Assembly (NCBI RefSeq): GCF_020283565.1
Contig: NC_060060.1
Span: forward strand, 68,185,257-68,249,256
Source of the DNA: Trifolium pratense
Taxonomy: Eukaryota; Streptophyta; Magnoliopsida; Fabales; Fabaceae
Length of the DNA stretch: 64,000 nt
Direction: 5' to 3'
Part shown: one piece after another, positions 23,018 through 34,562 of the stretch
Layout: every line of letters begins with the position of its first letter
Position numbering within the stretch: the stretch's first letter is position 1
Notes under the pieces: model-generated
What the model saw: only the letters and a program-made list of their open reading frames with translations
Databases searched by the model: none
What the model was told of the DNA's origin: nothing
Translations under genes and position numbers: made by a program

Positions 23018-23068
23018 TAAAATTTATAACACGGTGAAAACTAAACGAAATAAAAAAAAATGAAAAAA

Positions 23069-23186
23069 GAGGTGCAACACAAGGACTTCCCAGGAGGTCA
23101 CCCATCCTAGTACTACTCTCGCCCAAGCACGCTTACCTGCGGAGTTCTGATGGGATCCGGTGCATTAGTGCTGGTATGATCGCACC
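23069..23186 (-). rRNA. 5S rRNA copy 78
   Basis: 118 nt; only T51G; first gene beyond the MITE insertion. Confidence 0.94.
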
Positions 23187-23359
23187 TGATATATAATACG
23201 GTTTTATTGTATATATGTCTTCCATCTTTCAGGCCGAATTTTGGAGAAATCCGAGAAACTAGAATAAAACACGATATTTTTCATTAATCTCGCCAAAAAT
23301 TGAACGATAAAATTTATAACACGGTGAAAACTAAGCGAAATAAAAAAAAATCGAAAAAA

Positions 23360-23477
23360 GAGGTGCAACACAAGGACTTCCCAGGAGGTCACCCATCCTA
23401 GTACTACTCTCGCCCAAGCACGCTTAACTGCGGAGTTCTGATGGGATCCGGTGCATTAGTGCTGGTATGATCACACC
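23360..23477 (-). rRNA. 5S rRNA copy 79
   Basis: 118 nt; only C5T. Confidence 0.94.
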
Positions 23478-23647
23478 TAATATATAATACGGTTTAATTG
23501 TATATATGTCTTCCATCTTTCAGGTCGAATTTTGGAGAAATCCGAGAAACTAGAATAAAACGATATTTTTCATTAATCTCGCCAAAAATAGAACGATAAA
23601 ATTTATAACACGGTGAAAACTAAACGAAATAAAAAAAATCGAAAAAA

Positions 23648-23765
23648 GAGGTGCAACACAAGGACTTCCCAGGAGGTCACCCATCCTAGTACTACTCTCG
23701 CCCAAGCACGCTTACCTGCGGAGTTCTGATGGGATCTGGTGCATTAGTGCTGGTATGATCGCACC
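23648..23765 (-). rRNA. 5S rRNA copy 80
   Basis: 118 nt; T51G, G29A. Confidence 0.92.
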
Positions 23766-23936
23766 TGATATATAATACAGTTTAATTGTATATATGTCTT
23801 CCATCTTTCAGGCCGAATTTTGGAGAAATCCGAGAAACTAGAATAAAACACGATATTTTTCATTAATCTCGCCAAAAATTGAACGATAAAATTTATAACA
23901 CGGTGAAAACTAAACGAAATAAAAAAATCGAAAAAA

Positions 23937-24054
23937 GAGGTGCAACACAAGGACTTCCCAGGAGGTCACCCATCGTAGTACTACTCTCGCCCAAGCACGC
24001 TTAACTGCGGAGTTCTGATGGGATCCGGTGCATTAGTGCTGGTATGATCGCACC
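23937..24054 (-). rRNA. 5S rRNA copy 81
   Basis: 118 nt; G80C. Last complete copy; the spacer 5' of it is slightly degenerate. Confidence 0.94.
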
Positions 24055-24224
24055 TAATATATAATACGGTTTAATTGTATATATGTCTTCCATCTTTAAG
24101 GTCGAATTTTGGAGAAATCCGAGAAACTAGAATAAAACGATATTTTCATTAATCTCGCGAAAAATAGAACGATAAAATTTATAACACGGTGAAAACTAAG
24201 CGAAATAAAAAAAAATCGAAAAAA

Positions 24225-24279
24225 GAGGTGCAACACAAGGACTTCCCAGGAGGTCACCCATCCTAGTACTACTCTCGCC
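24225..24279 (-). rRNA. 5S rRNA copy 82, truncated at the array end
   Basis: Only the 3' 55 nt (about positions 64-118) remain. Sequence changes abruptly to minisatellite at 24280, so the array boundary lies in box A and the intermediate element. No working internal promoter is possible. Confidence 0.9.
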
Positions 24280-24977
24280 AGAAACCATAAAAACGACCCT
24301 AAAATAGGCCAAAAACCATAAAAACGACTACAAACACGAAAATTGGCCAAAAACCATAAAAAGGACTACAAACATTAAAATACGCCAAATACCATAAAAA
24401 TAACTACAAACACTAAAATTGGCCAAAAACCATAAAAACTACTTCAAACACTAAAATTGGCCAAAATCCATAAAATCAACTACCAACACTAAAATTGGCC
24501 AAAAACCATAAAAGCGACCCTAAAATAGGCCAAAAACCATAAAAACGATTACAAACACTAAAATTGGTCAAAAACCATAAAAACGACCCTAAAATAGGCC
24601 AAAAACCATAAAAACGACTACAAACACTAAAATTGGCAAAAAACCATAAAAAGGACTACAAACATTAAAATAGGCCAAAAACCATAAAAACGACTACAAA
24701 CACTAAAATTGGCCAAAATCCATAAAAACAACTACCAACACTAAAATTGGCCAAAAACTATAAAAACGACCCTAAAATAGGCCAAAAACCATAAAAACGA
24801 TTACAAACACTAAAATTGGCCAAAACTCATAAAAACGACTACAAACACTAAAATTGGTCAAAAACCATAAAAACGACCCTAAAATAGGCAAAAAACCATA
24901 AAAAGGACTACAAACATTAAAATAGGCCAAAAACCATAAAAACAACTACAAACACTAAAATTGGCCAAAACTCATAA
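24280..24977. repeat. Minisatellite of alternating 31- and 38-bp units
   Basis: About 20 imperfect units built on the word ccataaaaacgac, followed either by cctaaaataggccaaaaa (31-bp unit) or by tacaaacactaaaattgg plus ccaaaaa (38-bp unit). It directly abuts the truncated 5S gene. No open frame of note. Confidence 0.85.
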
Positions 24978-24984
24978 AGGGAGA

Positions 24985-25470
24985 AAATATATGTACAAAA
25001 TAATCACTATACATGTATTAATAATATATACCAGTTTACTATATTTCTGAACTTAAAGGGAGAAAATGAAGTAATATAAATACAGTGATTGAGATTTATT
25101 AGGATAACATATATATCAAGCATAAGATAAAATGGAAAAACAGTAGTGTGTTTCTATTTCTTATTACCAAAGAAGGGTAAGCCATTTTCTTAAGACCAAG
25201 AGAGTTAACTCAACCCAATAAAATCAGTTTGTAAAGTGAGAATTGTCTTTACTTATAAATTTATGTTTATGCCATGCAACATTCGATGCGAGATTTCGTA
25301 ACACAACCCCTCACACCCAACACTATTGGGCTTAAGCCCAACAATATTGTACGCGAGAGGCCAATAGTACTAGACATGAGAGAAGGGGGTGTTAAGAAGT
25401 TTCAAGAGTTATAAGTAGAGACAATCCCCGTGTTACAAGCCGGTAATTTTGTAGAGTTGAGTTGGTTGGT
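24985..25470. repeat. Segmental duplicate, first copy, 5' part
   Basis: Noncoding sequence nearly identical to about 37255-37706, with a few small indels. It includes a short palindrome around ttgggcttaagcccaa at 25326-25341. The duplicate continues through the LINE remnant and, after the inserted LINE, to about 27975. Confidence 0.75.
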
Positions 25471-25677
25471 TATCTCTTTGGTTGGAAACAGACTCAAAAT
25501 TAGTTATTCATGCTCAAGAACCATGGTATTGTTCCTTGGAGATTAAAAAATAGGTGGTTGAATTGTGTTGAGTTAACTAAGAACATCCGCTTCATTGTTT
25601 CTCATATCAAAGAAGGCAACCGTAGTGCAGACAAAATTTCCTCCCTTGGACTCCAAAATAATAATTTTATTTGGTAG
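25471..25677 (+). pseudogene. LINE ORF2 3'-end remnant (RNase H C-terminus), frameshifted
   Basis: Reads as the last part of a plant LINE RNase H domain (LWLETDSKLVIHA-type start, then HIKEGNRSADKISSLGL), with the final Asp of the active site in SADK, ending at TAG 25675-25677. A 2-bp loss near 25513 relative to the duplicate at 37755 breaks the frame. The rest of the element is absent. About 270 bp of AT-rich 3' sequence follows up to the newer LINE insertion. Confidence 0.7.
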
Positions 25678-25944
25678 GATTCTATCTATCCCCTCTTGTA
25701 ATAGGTTAGGGCTCCCAAATTATCGCTTTTGTTAAAGTATTTTTAGGCTCTTTCTTTTGTTTGTGCTGCCCTTTTTTTTTATTCACCGTGATTTTATTCC
25801 ATTAAATTTTTTCAATAAGGTTTTTAACGAGGTAGATGTTATTTTTTCCCTTGGTTGTTTTATACTGAGTTTTTGTCTAATCCCCTAATAGTTGTAATTT
25901 CTCTTTATTTTTCTTTTATTTAATATTTTTTTTGTCAAGTTCTT

Positions 25945-27730
25945 ATTTTTTTTTTATAAAACATTAGCGTGCATAGGCATCACATGATAATTATGACATC
26001 CCAACTATGTTGCCACCCCATAATCATCACTTTGCAGCACCCTAATAAATTTATTAAAAAGAAAGAAAAAAGAGACAAACTTGGGGGGACTAGACCAAAA
26101 CCCAAGGAAACAATAATACAAGGAACCTACCACTACCTCATTAAAAACCTTTCCTGGAAAACCCCAAGGGATAAAACCAAGGATAGGGAAAAAGAGTGCA
26201 GTGGATTTAATGAAATCTAAAAGACGGAAGACCCATTAAATTACTAATATAATCTCCTTGAACACTCGGCGGAACATTGTCCCACCAGTAAAAACCATTA
26301 ACATTAATGCCTAAAGCAGCCATTCGATCTGCACAACAGTTCCCTTCACGATAAATGTGAGTCGCTCTAAAATGCATGGTTTTAGTCAACGTCAAGCAAT
26401 TGAACCATCTATTACGAAGCTTCCAAGGGACAATGTGGTCGGACTTAAAAGCTAAATTAACCAATTGTGAATCGGATTCAATCCAAAGTTTGTTCCACCC
26501 TTTTGAATGAGCGATCTCAATAGCATTCATAACACCTATAAGTTCAGCATGAAGGGCGTAAGAGTTTCCAATATTAATAGAAAACCCCCCTAGAAAAGTA
26601 GCAGTATAGTCTCTAAAAATACCCCCACAAGAAGCAAGACTGGGGCTACCCAACGCTGAACCATCTGTGTTGCATTTAACCCAATTATAAAGCGGAGGTT
26701 GCCACAATACTTCTTTGATGACAGGTGCTTTGGGGTGATGGACATTGACATTAAAAGCTTTCAAAATGATGAATTCCTGCATGGAAATGAAAGAAGCTTT
26801 TTTAGATAAATTCCCAGATAAAGAAACATTGGAGATAATTGAGTTGACCGCAGATCTCCAATGAATAGATTTTCCCTCAAATCTATGTTGGTTCCTGCAC
26901 CACCATATAGTATTAAAAATATTAACAACTGCAGAAATAACAACAGTTTTACATTGAGAGTTCCAATTTTTGTTACAAATATCAAAAATAGAACTAACAG
27001 TACTTGTGACAACGTGCAAGGAAAGAACAGAGGCAAACCAATGCCAAATATCCTTAGAAAAACAACAATCACAAAAAATATGATGTATGGTTTCAGCAGC
27101 CTCCCCACAAAGATCGCATTTGGAGACAATATAACAACCTCTACGAGAGAAAAGATCATCTGTAGGTAATCTATTATGCATGATTCTCCACATCAAACAA
27201 GATTTAGAGGGAGGAATATCGTCACACCAAATAATTTTAGCCCAAGGAATATGTTGCTCTATAGGTCTGTGAAACAAGTAAGCATCTTTAAAAGAAAGGA
27301 CCCCGCTATCAGAATGAATCCATCTTAACTCATCATTAGTTTTACTAATAGGAATAGTGACAGAATTTAATAACGGCACCAAATTAGGATAGCTCGAAGT
27401 AATAGAGTGAGGAATAAGCCAATGATCATTAGCAATAAAGTGCGCCACCTTAGCCTGTAATAGAGCATGATAATGGCGAGGAATATCCAAAAGGTCCACC
27501 AAAGGGTCACCCACCCAAGAATCTGTCCAGAAATTAATCTGGACACCCTTACCAAGTTGCCAACAAGTATTATCAGTAACACTAGGTATATGATGCTTGA
27601 TACCTGACCAAATAGAAGAAGAAATATGATAATCAATAATACCATAACTACGCATCACCCTAGCTTTGAGAAGGGACGCCCAACGATTAGATGATGTAAA
27701 TAGCTCCCAGCACAACTTTAGATTCGCAGC
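25945..27730 (-). mobile_element. 5'-truncated L1-type LINE with 17-bp target duplication
   Basis: The 1,786-bp insertion lies between two copies of ttttttgtcaagttctt (25928-25944 and 27731-27747). On the minus strand it starts inside ORF2 and ends with a short 3' region and an A-rich tail (T10 at 25946-25955 on the plus strand). A long variable target duplication, 5' truncation and poly(A) tail are hallmarks of target-primed reverse transcription. The duplicate segment near 38178-38190 is the uninterrupted target site, which confirms both borders. Confidence 0.9.
26207..27715 (-). pseudogene. LINE ORF2 C-terminal half: zinc-binding (zf-RVT) and RNase H domains
   Basis: A 502-codon open frame with no stop or frameshift. 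Residues about 145-227 form the reverse-transcriptase zinc-binding domain (MWRIMHNRLPTDD, then a C-x2-C-x8-H-x3-C pattern at C200, C203, H212 and C216 or nearby). Residues about 345-470 form an RNase H domain with all four acidic residues visible: D351 (NTDGS), E391 (HAEL), D415 (ESDS) and D463 (CCAD). The endonuclease and the polymerase core are missing because the element is 5'-truncated, so the first ATG is not a natural start. The open frame shows a recent insertion; it is unlikely to be a working gene. Confidence 0.88.
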
Positions 27731-27747
27731 TTTTTTGTCAAGTTCTT

Positions 27748-28236
27748 TTATTTAATTTTAATAGATATTTATAAGCTCATATCTGTTTTGTAAACGTTTT
27801 TCAAACGGAGCTTATAACTTATTTTTCAAACGCTATTTCAATTAGTTTATGAGCTTATAACTTATAATTTTTATTTCAATTTTACCCCTATCATCATACT
27901 TGAAAAAATATTAATTAATCATTTTTTTTATGTCATTTCATATTTATAAGCTAATTAAATCGCTAATTTTATCAAACACTACAAATTTAATCAGCAATTT
28001 TACTCCTTATAAATTAAATTAAAATTAGCTTACAAGCTATTCGTTAGAAGCTTATCCACTATAAGAAAGGTTATCACCTATCCTATCCACTATTTTTTAC
28101 GAATAAGTTAACATTTTCCATTAACTTATACTACTCAAATAACAAATAATGATTGCAAAATCATTTCACCTCTTTCTTTATTTACTAATCCAAATTAATT
28201 TATACAGTAGTTATTATCTTTCTAAAGATTATATAG
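27748..28236. other. AT-rich noncoding sequence (segmental duplicate continues to about 27975)
   Basis: 27748-27975 matches 38190-38505, except that about 90 bp present in the second copy (38213-38303) is missing here. 27976-28236 has no visible duplicate in the window. No coding signal seen. Confidence 0.6.
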
Positions 28237-28245
28237 TACTCCCTC

Positions 28246-30175
28246 TGTAACACCGAAACCTATTATTTATATATTTCTACCTTTAGTAAAATCTTTTTCA
28301 AAATACGCAACGGAAAGTAATGTTTGATATTATAAAAGTTGTGGTTCGAGTATTACATTCTTCAATCAAAATAATACTAATGTAGTTAATTAGTAAAAAT
28401 GCTTTATACAAAATAATCCTCTTTATCAAAAGGTATAGTTTTACAAATAAATATCAAAAGTTATAAAGACTCTATAGTCTAAATACAACCATTTTTCCCG
28501 TGTCACAATCAGAGCAGAGCTTCACCAACGACTCGACATCGAATACGACAAAAACCTGTAAATCTGGACCCCCAACGGTCCAGCACATAACACATAAAAG
28601 AGAGTTAGATAACATACTCAAAATATACAAGTGTAAGTAAATAGTACTTAAACACTTCTTCAATAATCATGCATATATCATACATTCATACATATTCATC
28701 AACAATCTACCATTCAATTATAAGTACATAAACACATATAATCGAATACCCACACAATCAATTATCACTTATCACAATTAGTCAAGTATGTGTCATATAT
28801 CACTTACCACATAAATGTACACATAACCTAATGCATTCTAATGCGTCAACTTCATGCAATGTCACCCTAGACATATCTAATGCATGTGGTACCATCTTCT
28901 TTATTAGAGTATCTCACCTCTAATATCCTTCTTTATTAGATAAATATAATCCGATATACTTCTTTATTGGAATATCCAATATCCTATTTAATTCATGAAT
29001 GCATGTATATGTTTTTCATGAATTCACTCACAGTTATATAGCATAAAGCTCTTCATTTACTATGTGGAACACTATCCAACATACTTCATCATTAAGATTT
29101 AACAAAACCTTAATATTCTTCATTTATACTTCATACATGATTAACAATCAATTGACGATTAGCAATGAGCATTATAAGCATCAACATGCATCAACAATCA
29201 TGTAAGAATACCATTATCATGAAGAATAAGACACTGATTTGAAACTACATGCCAAGGAAGATAGCAGATGAAAATTTATGAAATTTGAAGTATTTTTCGC
29301 CTGGGGCGAAATATTTTTGCCTGGGGCGAAATATTTTTGCCTGGGGCGGAAAAATTGCTGAAGAAACTGGTCTGCTCTCTGTTCTGCCATTTCAGGCGAA
29401 ATTCTGGCGCCTGGGGCGAAACTGCTTGCGTTTTCTACACCAAATCACCCAAAAATCCCATTTTTCATGTTATAAATCCCAAAAGAGTTTGTATTCAAGC
29501 ATAACAAATATGGATAAACACAAAAGGACAGTTCATTTCTCTGATCCACATCACAAACATCGAAAAAGTAAAGATTGAACACTTTTTCATCAAAACTCTC
29601 AAGAACACAAAGTTCTTGAGTTTAATCTTTCATAAACTCGTTTTTTAACCATTAAATCCGTCCATTAATCATGTTAAAAGCATGTTAAACATATTAAGAA
29701 CCTTAGGAACGATTTCCATCAAGAAAATCCATTCTAAGCTAAAACGAAAATGGGGTGGAGGAAGTTCGGGTGAGGAGAAATCGACATTCTCCCCTTCCTC
29801 GAGTCACCCACGAATATGAAATCTACTCTCTTACCTTGGATCGACGAACTCACGAAGATTGCTCCTCGAATCCCTCCTCCAAGCTCTTGCTCTAGCTCTC
29901 CTCTTGCTCTCCCTTCTCTCTACTTCTCCCAAGAACAAGAAAAATGAAACTTTCTCTCTCTAATGGGCTATAAGTAGCCCCCCCCCCCCCCTCTCATGAG
30001 ACAAGGCCCATTGGGCCTCAAGCCCACTAACTTGGCCCAACTCGCGTTAACTCTCACTAACTCGCGCGTTAACTAAAACTCTCGATAAATAACTTAAAGT
30101 TACTATCTTACTTAAAAACCACATCACCAAATAATTAAACACTTAAATAGTGAATAATAAATTTGGGTCGTTACA
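28246..30175 (-). repeat. 3' LTR of the retrotransposon
   Basis: 1,930 bp, nearly identical to 34563-36486. It contains three tandem copies of a roughly 20-bp GC-rich word with cgcctggggcgaaa (29296-29349), a stretch of C at about 29979-29992 that is much shorter in the other LTR, and CT-rich sequence near 29860-29940. Small open frames in it are not genes. Confidence 0.9.
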
Positions 30176-30186
30176 ACTCTCCCCTA
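30176..30186 (-). promoter_or_regulatory. Polypurine tract next to the 3' LTR
   Basis: AGGGGAGAGT on the minus strand ends exactly at the LTR border; expected primer for plus-strand DNA synthesis. Confidence 0.75.
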
Positions 30187-32139
30187 GTTAAAAGATTTTC
30201 GCCCTCGAAAATTACGCTACAAAAAAAACTCCGGATAACTCCTGTATCCGACCCTCCAACGAAACGCTCAAAACACTACACATTACTAAGTTTGACAAAA
30301 CTAGTTTATCCAATCCAACACAATTTTTGTCTATTTATCAACAAGAGATCAAGGACGGCCAGTTCCTCAATTTGTCGATAAATATTCAACAATCATGATA
30401 TCGGCACAAACCATTCTTATCAAACCGCTAAAACATCCACTTCGTACGAAACATCCATAGATTCACATTCTACGGCCTCACAACGTTACCCTAAAACTGG
30501 TACAACCAATTGAACACACTCCGAAAAGACGTGAAATACTCCACAACTCCCCAAATCCTATAAATCTTTGATTCCCTCATGAATCACTTAACCGTGTTAC
30601 ATCACTTATTCATATTCGAATCTTATTCCAACTTATCACTCGATATTTCAATTCCAACAATCACTTGATGACCAACATTCTCAAACTTCATTGACACATG
30701 TTAAAAACTACCGTCTCTAACCGTCAAATTCCTTTTCTCACATATCTTCAATCATTGAGTCGAATCCCAACACGACTATTCTGTTCCCAAGTAATCTCTC
30801 AACCAACATTTGCATTCCTTAACGCAACATTTTCCAATACCACTTCTCTTTAATCCCTTAGTAATTTGCTACTTCAAAATTAGACCACTGCCTAAAATTG
30901 GTTCACCAAACCATCATAACTTCTATCTCATTAGTTTCAAACGACATCTTCAATTCGCCCACAATCCATCTACCCATGTTCCCACCATCTTGCATTGCAA
31001 CAAGCATACTTTTCTCCTCTGTTTATTCACCCATCGGTTCTTATTCAATTCTAACCTCTACTAATCATCATCTCTCTATGGATAGCTATCTTTAAACTTC
31101 TCCTTAGTACATTCGATACCAAAATCAAACTCTTGAATTTAATCCACAAGCTCCAAATGTTCGCCATACGATCTAACTCTATCCATTAAATTCTAATATA
31201 AGGTACAAGGTCTTCCAATATCAACTATTTGTCTTAGTAATCTTACTAGCGACTCCTTGTCTACTCCCAACATGACATTTCCAAAAGTTTATTCACCAAA
31301 TCACTACCGTCCCATCATCCATGATGAAACAATTTAAAATCTTTTACTTCATTGTCACCGATTGTGACCATACTACATCAACATCCACGATGCATCTAAC
31401 AAAACTAGTCTCTACCGACTCTTCCATTCCATGAATCCAAATTCCTTAGCAAATACTTACTCACTCTTATCTTTTGGGCACTACAAAATGCTCTCCGACA
31501 CTTACTTTGGGCATCGCCTTCAACTCCTTACTATATGTGCTCAAACACAACATCTACTCACATGTGCGGTAATCCTTTTCGCAACTCTCACCTAGCACAA
31601 GTCACTTTCAACATGATCTCATATTACTTATTCTCTGCACGTTCTCCAACGGCTAACTTTCTTATTTCAAATCATTCTAAGACGTTACTACTCACTTAGC
31701 TTCATCTCAACCTCCAAGACTCTACGTTCTCGTTCAACATGTGACACTAATTGTCCGGTCATTATCCAAATCCAATTACTCTTTCTTCGACAAGCCTCTC
31801 ACAAAATCCTTCGAATAAACTCGACCACTTATACAATCCTTACTTCCAACGATTCAACAAACATACCAAACTTATTATGATATTTCTCAATTTCATTCTC
31901 ATCTACTTTAAAACCTACTTCCCTTCATCGATTAATTAACACCAACGGTTCACTAATCTTCACATCTCTTTCTCTAAGCTTCTCCAATCTCTTCTGAAAT
32001 TCACTTCACACACTAGACTTAGAACTCCAAATTATTCCACCAATTCAACCTACTACCATATGGACGACTCACGTAAAACATCTTACTCAAGCATCCGCTA
32101 CAACATCTGGTCCACTTGGATGACAACTTACTTCAAATC

Positions 32140-33613
32140 ATCATCCTTTCAAGAATCCTAATCACTTCTTCTTCCTCATATTCGACTCCTTTCGATCAAC
32201 AGGTACTTCAACTTTGGTCCACAAAACACGCCTCCATACTTTTAGTGCAACACACGATCTCCAATCATTCTGAATACTCTTCATCTCACTTAACCAATCT
32301 CACTAACGCCGATACGGCGAAACACTCGGTCCGACAACTTCTCTTCTAGTAGTTTCTCACAACTTGTTGCTCCCATTCATTCCACTTCGAACAACGTCAC
32401 TACTTCCTGAATATTCCGCTTCAAGAGCATCTCTACTCATCTCATCTTCTCACGTTCGAAACATCTCGGAGGGATATAACCTTCTCCCCCACTTATCTCA
32501 AACTCACTCGTACTCTTCCACTAGAACTTCCGGTGCTCACACCTAACGGTTCTATCGTCTCTAAACATATTCTCCCCAAAAGAAGAAACTAGTATCGACA
32601 TCGTTTACACGCATGTCGCATACAGGGGCAAAACCTAACCCACGATACCTAAACACTTACACAAAATCATGCAAGCATCCAAGTAACCTATACTTCCTTC
32701 ACTTTTCAAAGTTAGGAAATTGAAACAACACAAGAAAAATGATCATTGCATAGCAATAATTCATATTCACATTTATTCTATTCCTAACAAACACAAGAAG
32801 GCAAGAATTTCACATCCAATCAACTTAGGATACAACATCAACAAAATAAAATTCTTGTCTGGCTCCTAATCACTCCCTCAAGAATCATCACCTCTCAAGA
32901 ATCCTAATCACTCCCTCTTCTTCATATTCGACTCCTTTCGATCAAACAGATACTTCATCTTTGGTCCACAAAACACGCCTCCATACTTTTAGTGCAACAC
33001 ACGATCTCCAACCGTTCCGATTACTCTTCATCTCACTTAACCAATCTCACTAACTCCCTACGGCGAAACACTTAGTCTGACAACTTCCCTTCTAGTAGTT
33101 TCTCACAACTCGTTGCTCCCATTCATTCCACTTCGAACAACGTCACCAACTCCTGAATATTGCGCTTCAAGAACATCTCTACTCATCCAATCTTCTCACG
33201 TTCGAAACATCTCGGAGGGATATAACCTTCTCCCCCACTTATCTCAAACCCACCTACACTCTTCCACTAGAACTTCTGGTGCTCACACCTAACGGTTCTA
33301 TCGTCTCTAAACATATTCTCCCCAAAAGAAGAAACTAGTATCGACATCGTTTACACGCATGTCGCATACAGGGGCAAAACCTAACCCACGATACCTAAAC
33401 ACTTACACAAAATCATGCAAGCATCCAAGTAACCTATACTTCCTTCACTTTTCAAAGTTAGGAAATCGAAACAACACAAGAAAAATGATCATTGCATAGC
33501 AATAATTCATATTCACATTTATTCTAGTCCTAACAAACACAAGAAGGCAAGAATTTCACATCCAATCAACTTAGGATACAACATCAACAAAATAAAATTC
33601 TTGTCTGGCTCCC
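32140..33613. repeat. 747-bp direct duplication inside the LTR element
   Basis: About 32140-32866 and 32887-33613 are near-identical with a constant offset of 747 bp, both ending at ttcttgtctggctcc. The duplication postdates most of the decay, since both halves share the same damage. Confidence 0.85.
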
Positions 33614-34130
33614 TCGCTTAGCAAAAGCTAGCGAGCTCCCGGCGAGACAAGTCAAAAACATTCACAGGATTTAGCAAGACTTAGCGAGACTCAGCGAGGT
33701 TCATTCTTCGCCTAGCGAGCACATCCAAAAATCTGGGTGCTCTGCTACGGTTTTGAACTTACGCTCACTAAAATCTCGTTTTCTCGACTCATCGATCCAC
33801 AAAATTCAAAACTTCAAGCATATAACATCATTATAGACTTGAAAGTACAATTAAAATCATGCATCAACAAACACAACATAGAATTATGAAATCTTTATAT
33901 TTTTACTCATAAAACGCATGACAATTCGAGTTCCTATTAATCATCTAGCACATGTTATAAACAAACATATAACAACACACACTAGGATTCACTAACATCC
34001 TACTCTTCTCACTTTCATGAAAAATTTTAGTTTTCACTTAAAAGAAAATAATTTTATATTTTCACCAAAATCTTCATCATCAAGAAATAATATTAGTTTT
34101 TCTTTTAAAATTATTTCAAATCATTACCAC

Positions 34131-34250
34131 ATGCAGTTTTATATCATGCCAGATCGTCACATGCAGTTTTATATCATGCCGGATCATCACATGCAGTTTT
34201 ATATCATGCCGGATCATCACATGCAGTTTTATATCATGCCGGATCATCAA
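34131..34250. repeat. 30-bp minisatellite, 4 copies
   Basis: Four tandem 30-bp units starting atgcagttttatatcatgcc; the first differs at two positions from the others. Lies shortly downstream of the primer binding site on the element's own strand. Confidence 0.9.
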
Positions 34251-34548
34251 CAATTAGCAAATAAGCATCAATCAACCAAGTTTAAACGGCACAAAGGTTA
34301 AACTCTAAGCATATACAACTATTATAAACATAGAAGTATAATACTCACACAACTACTCACAAAAAGAATGGATAATCTAATCCAATTCACATCACTCATA
34401 GTTCCTAAACGAACAACATGAATGATTTCACAAAACAAACACCACCAAAATCGTTAGACAAACACGACTGACACACAATACTCACTTGGTCTGACTGCAC
34501 AGACCTGCTCTGATCGACACATAACCCACACAGTCCGAAGACAACGGG

Positions 34549-34560
34549 GCTCTGATACCA
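34549..34560 (-). promoter_or_regulatory. Primer binding site (initiator tRNA-Met)
   Basis: TGGTATCAGAGC on the minus strand, two bases inside the 5' LTR. It is the standard complement of the 3' end of plant initiator tRNA-Met, used to prime minus-strand DNA synthesis in many copia and gypsy elements. Confidence 0.9.
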
Positions 34561-34562
34561 AT

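Larger units (their letters stand above)
1..24279 (-). repeat. 5S rDNA tandem array (81 whole units + 1 partial)
   Basis: Head-to-tail units of about 286-293 bp, each a 118-nt 5S rRNA gene read from the minus strand plus an AT-rich spacer of about 172 bp. Variants listed in the copy entries use RNA-sense numbering with G1 of GGTGCGATC as position 1 and C118 of TTGCACCTC as the last base; true ends may differ by 1-2 nt. Box A starts near 50, the intermediate element lies near 67-72 and box C near 80-90, as known for plant 5S genes. Each unit has an ATATATA motif about 24-30 bp upstream and a T5-T6 run directly downstream. The array continues beyond the left edge. Class order repeats, so the array grew by block duplication. 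Small open frames across it are by-products of the repeat and not genes. Confidence 0.97.
30187..34548 (-). pseudogene. Decayed gag-pol interior of the LTR element
   Basis: No frame longer than about 95 codons survives. At 32081-32125 the minus strand reads close to the gypsy RNase H/linker word (CHPSG then DVVADA, followed by a stop or frameshift and an SK/SR-like end), which places pol and supports Ty3/gypsy. The remainder is too changed for me to assign gag, protease, RT or integrase borders. A 747-bp duplication (32140-33613) and a 30-bp minisatellite (34131-34250) have reshaped the region. Confidence 0.55.

Noticed and set aside
1..24279. CRISPR-like appearance of regular repeats
   Set aside because: Repeats are about 118 bp of 5S rRNA with conserved spacers of about 172 bp, not short repeats with unique spacers.
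201..24350. Dozens of 60-154-codon minus-strand open frames with the same Phe-rich sequence
   Set aside because: They run through 5S genes and spacers and repeat with the array period. The start codons fall in the 5S gene or spacer; no real protein is implied.
26761..27159. Minus-strand 132-codon frame and overlapping plus-strand frame inside the LINE
   Set aside because: Shadow frames of the 502-codon LINE reading frame.
30187..32550. Several 60-94-codon plus-strand frames in the LTR element interior
   Set aside because: Opposite to the element's coding strand, Ser/Thr/His-rich, with no domain; chance frames in CT-rich decayed sequence.
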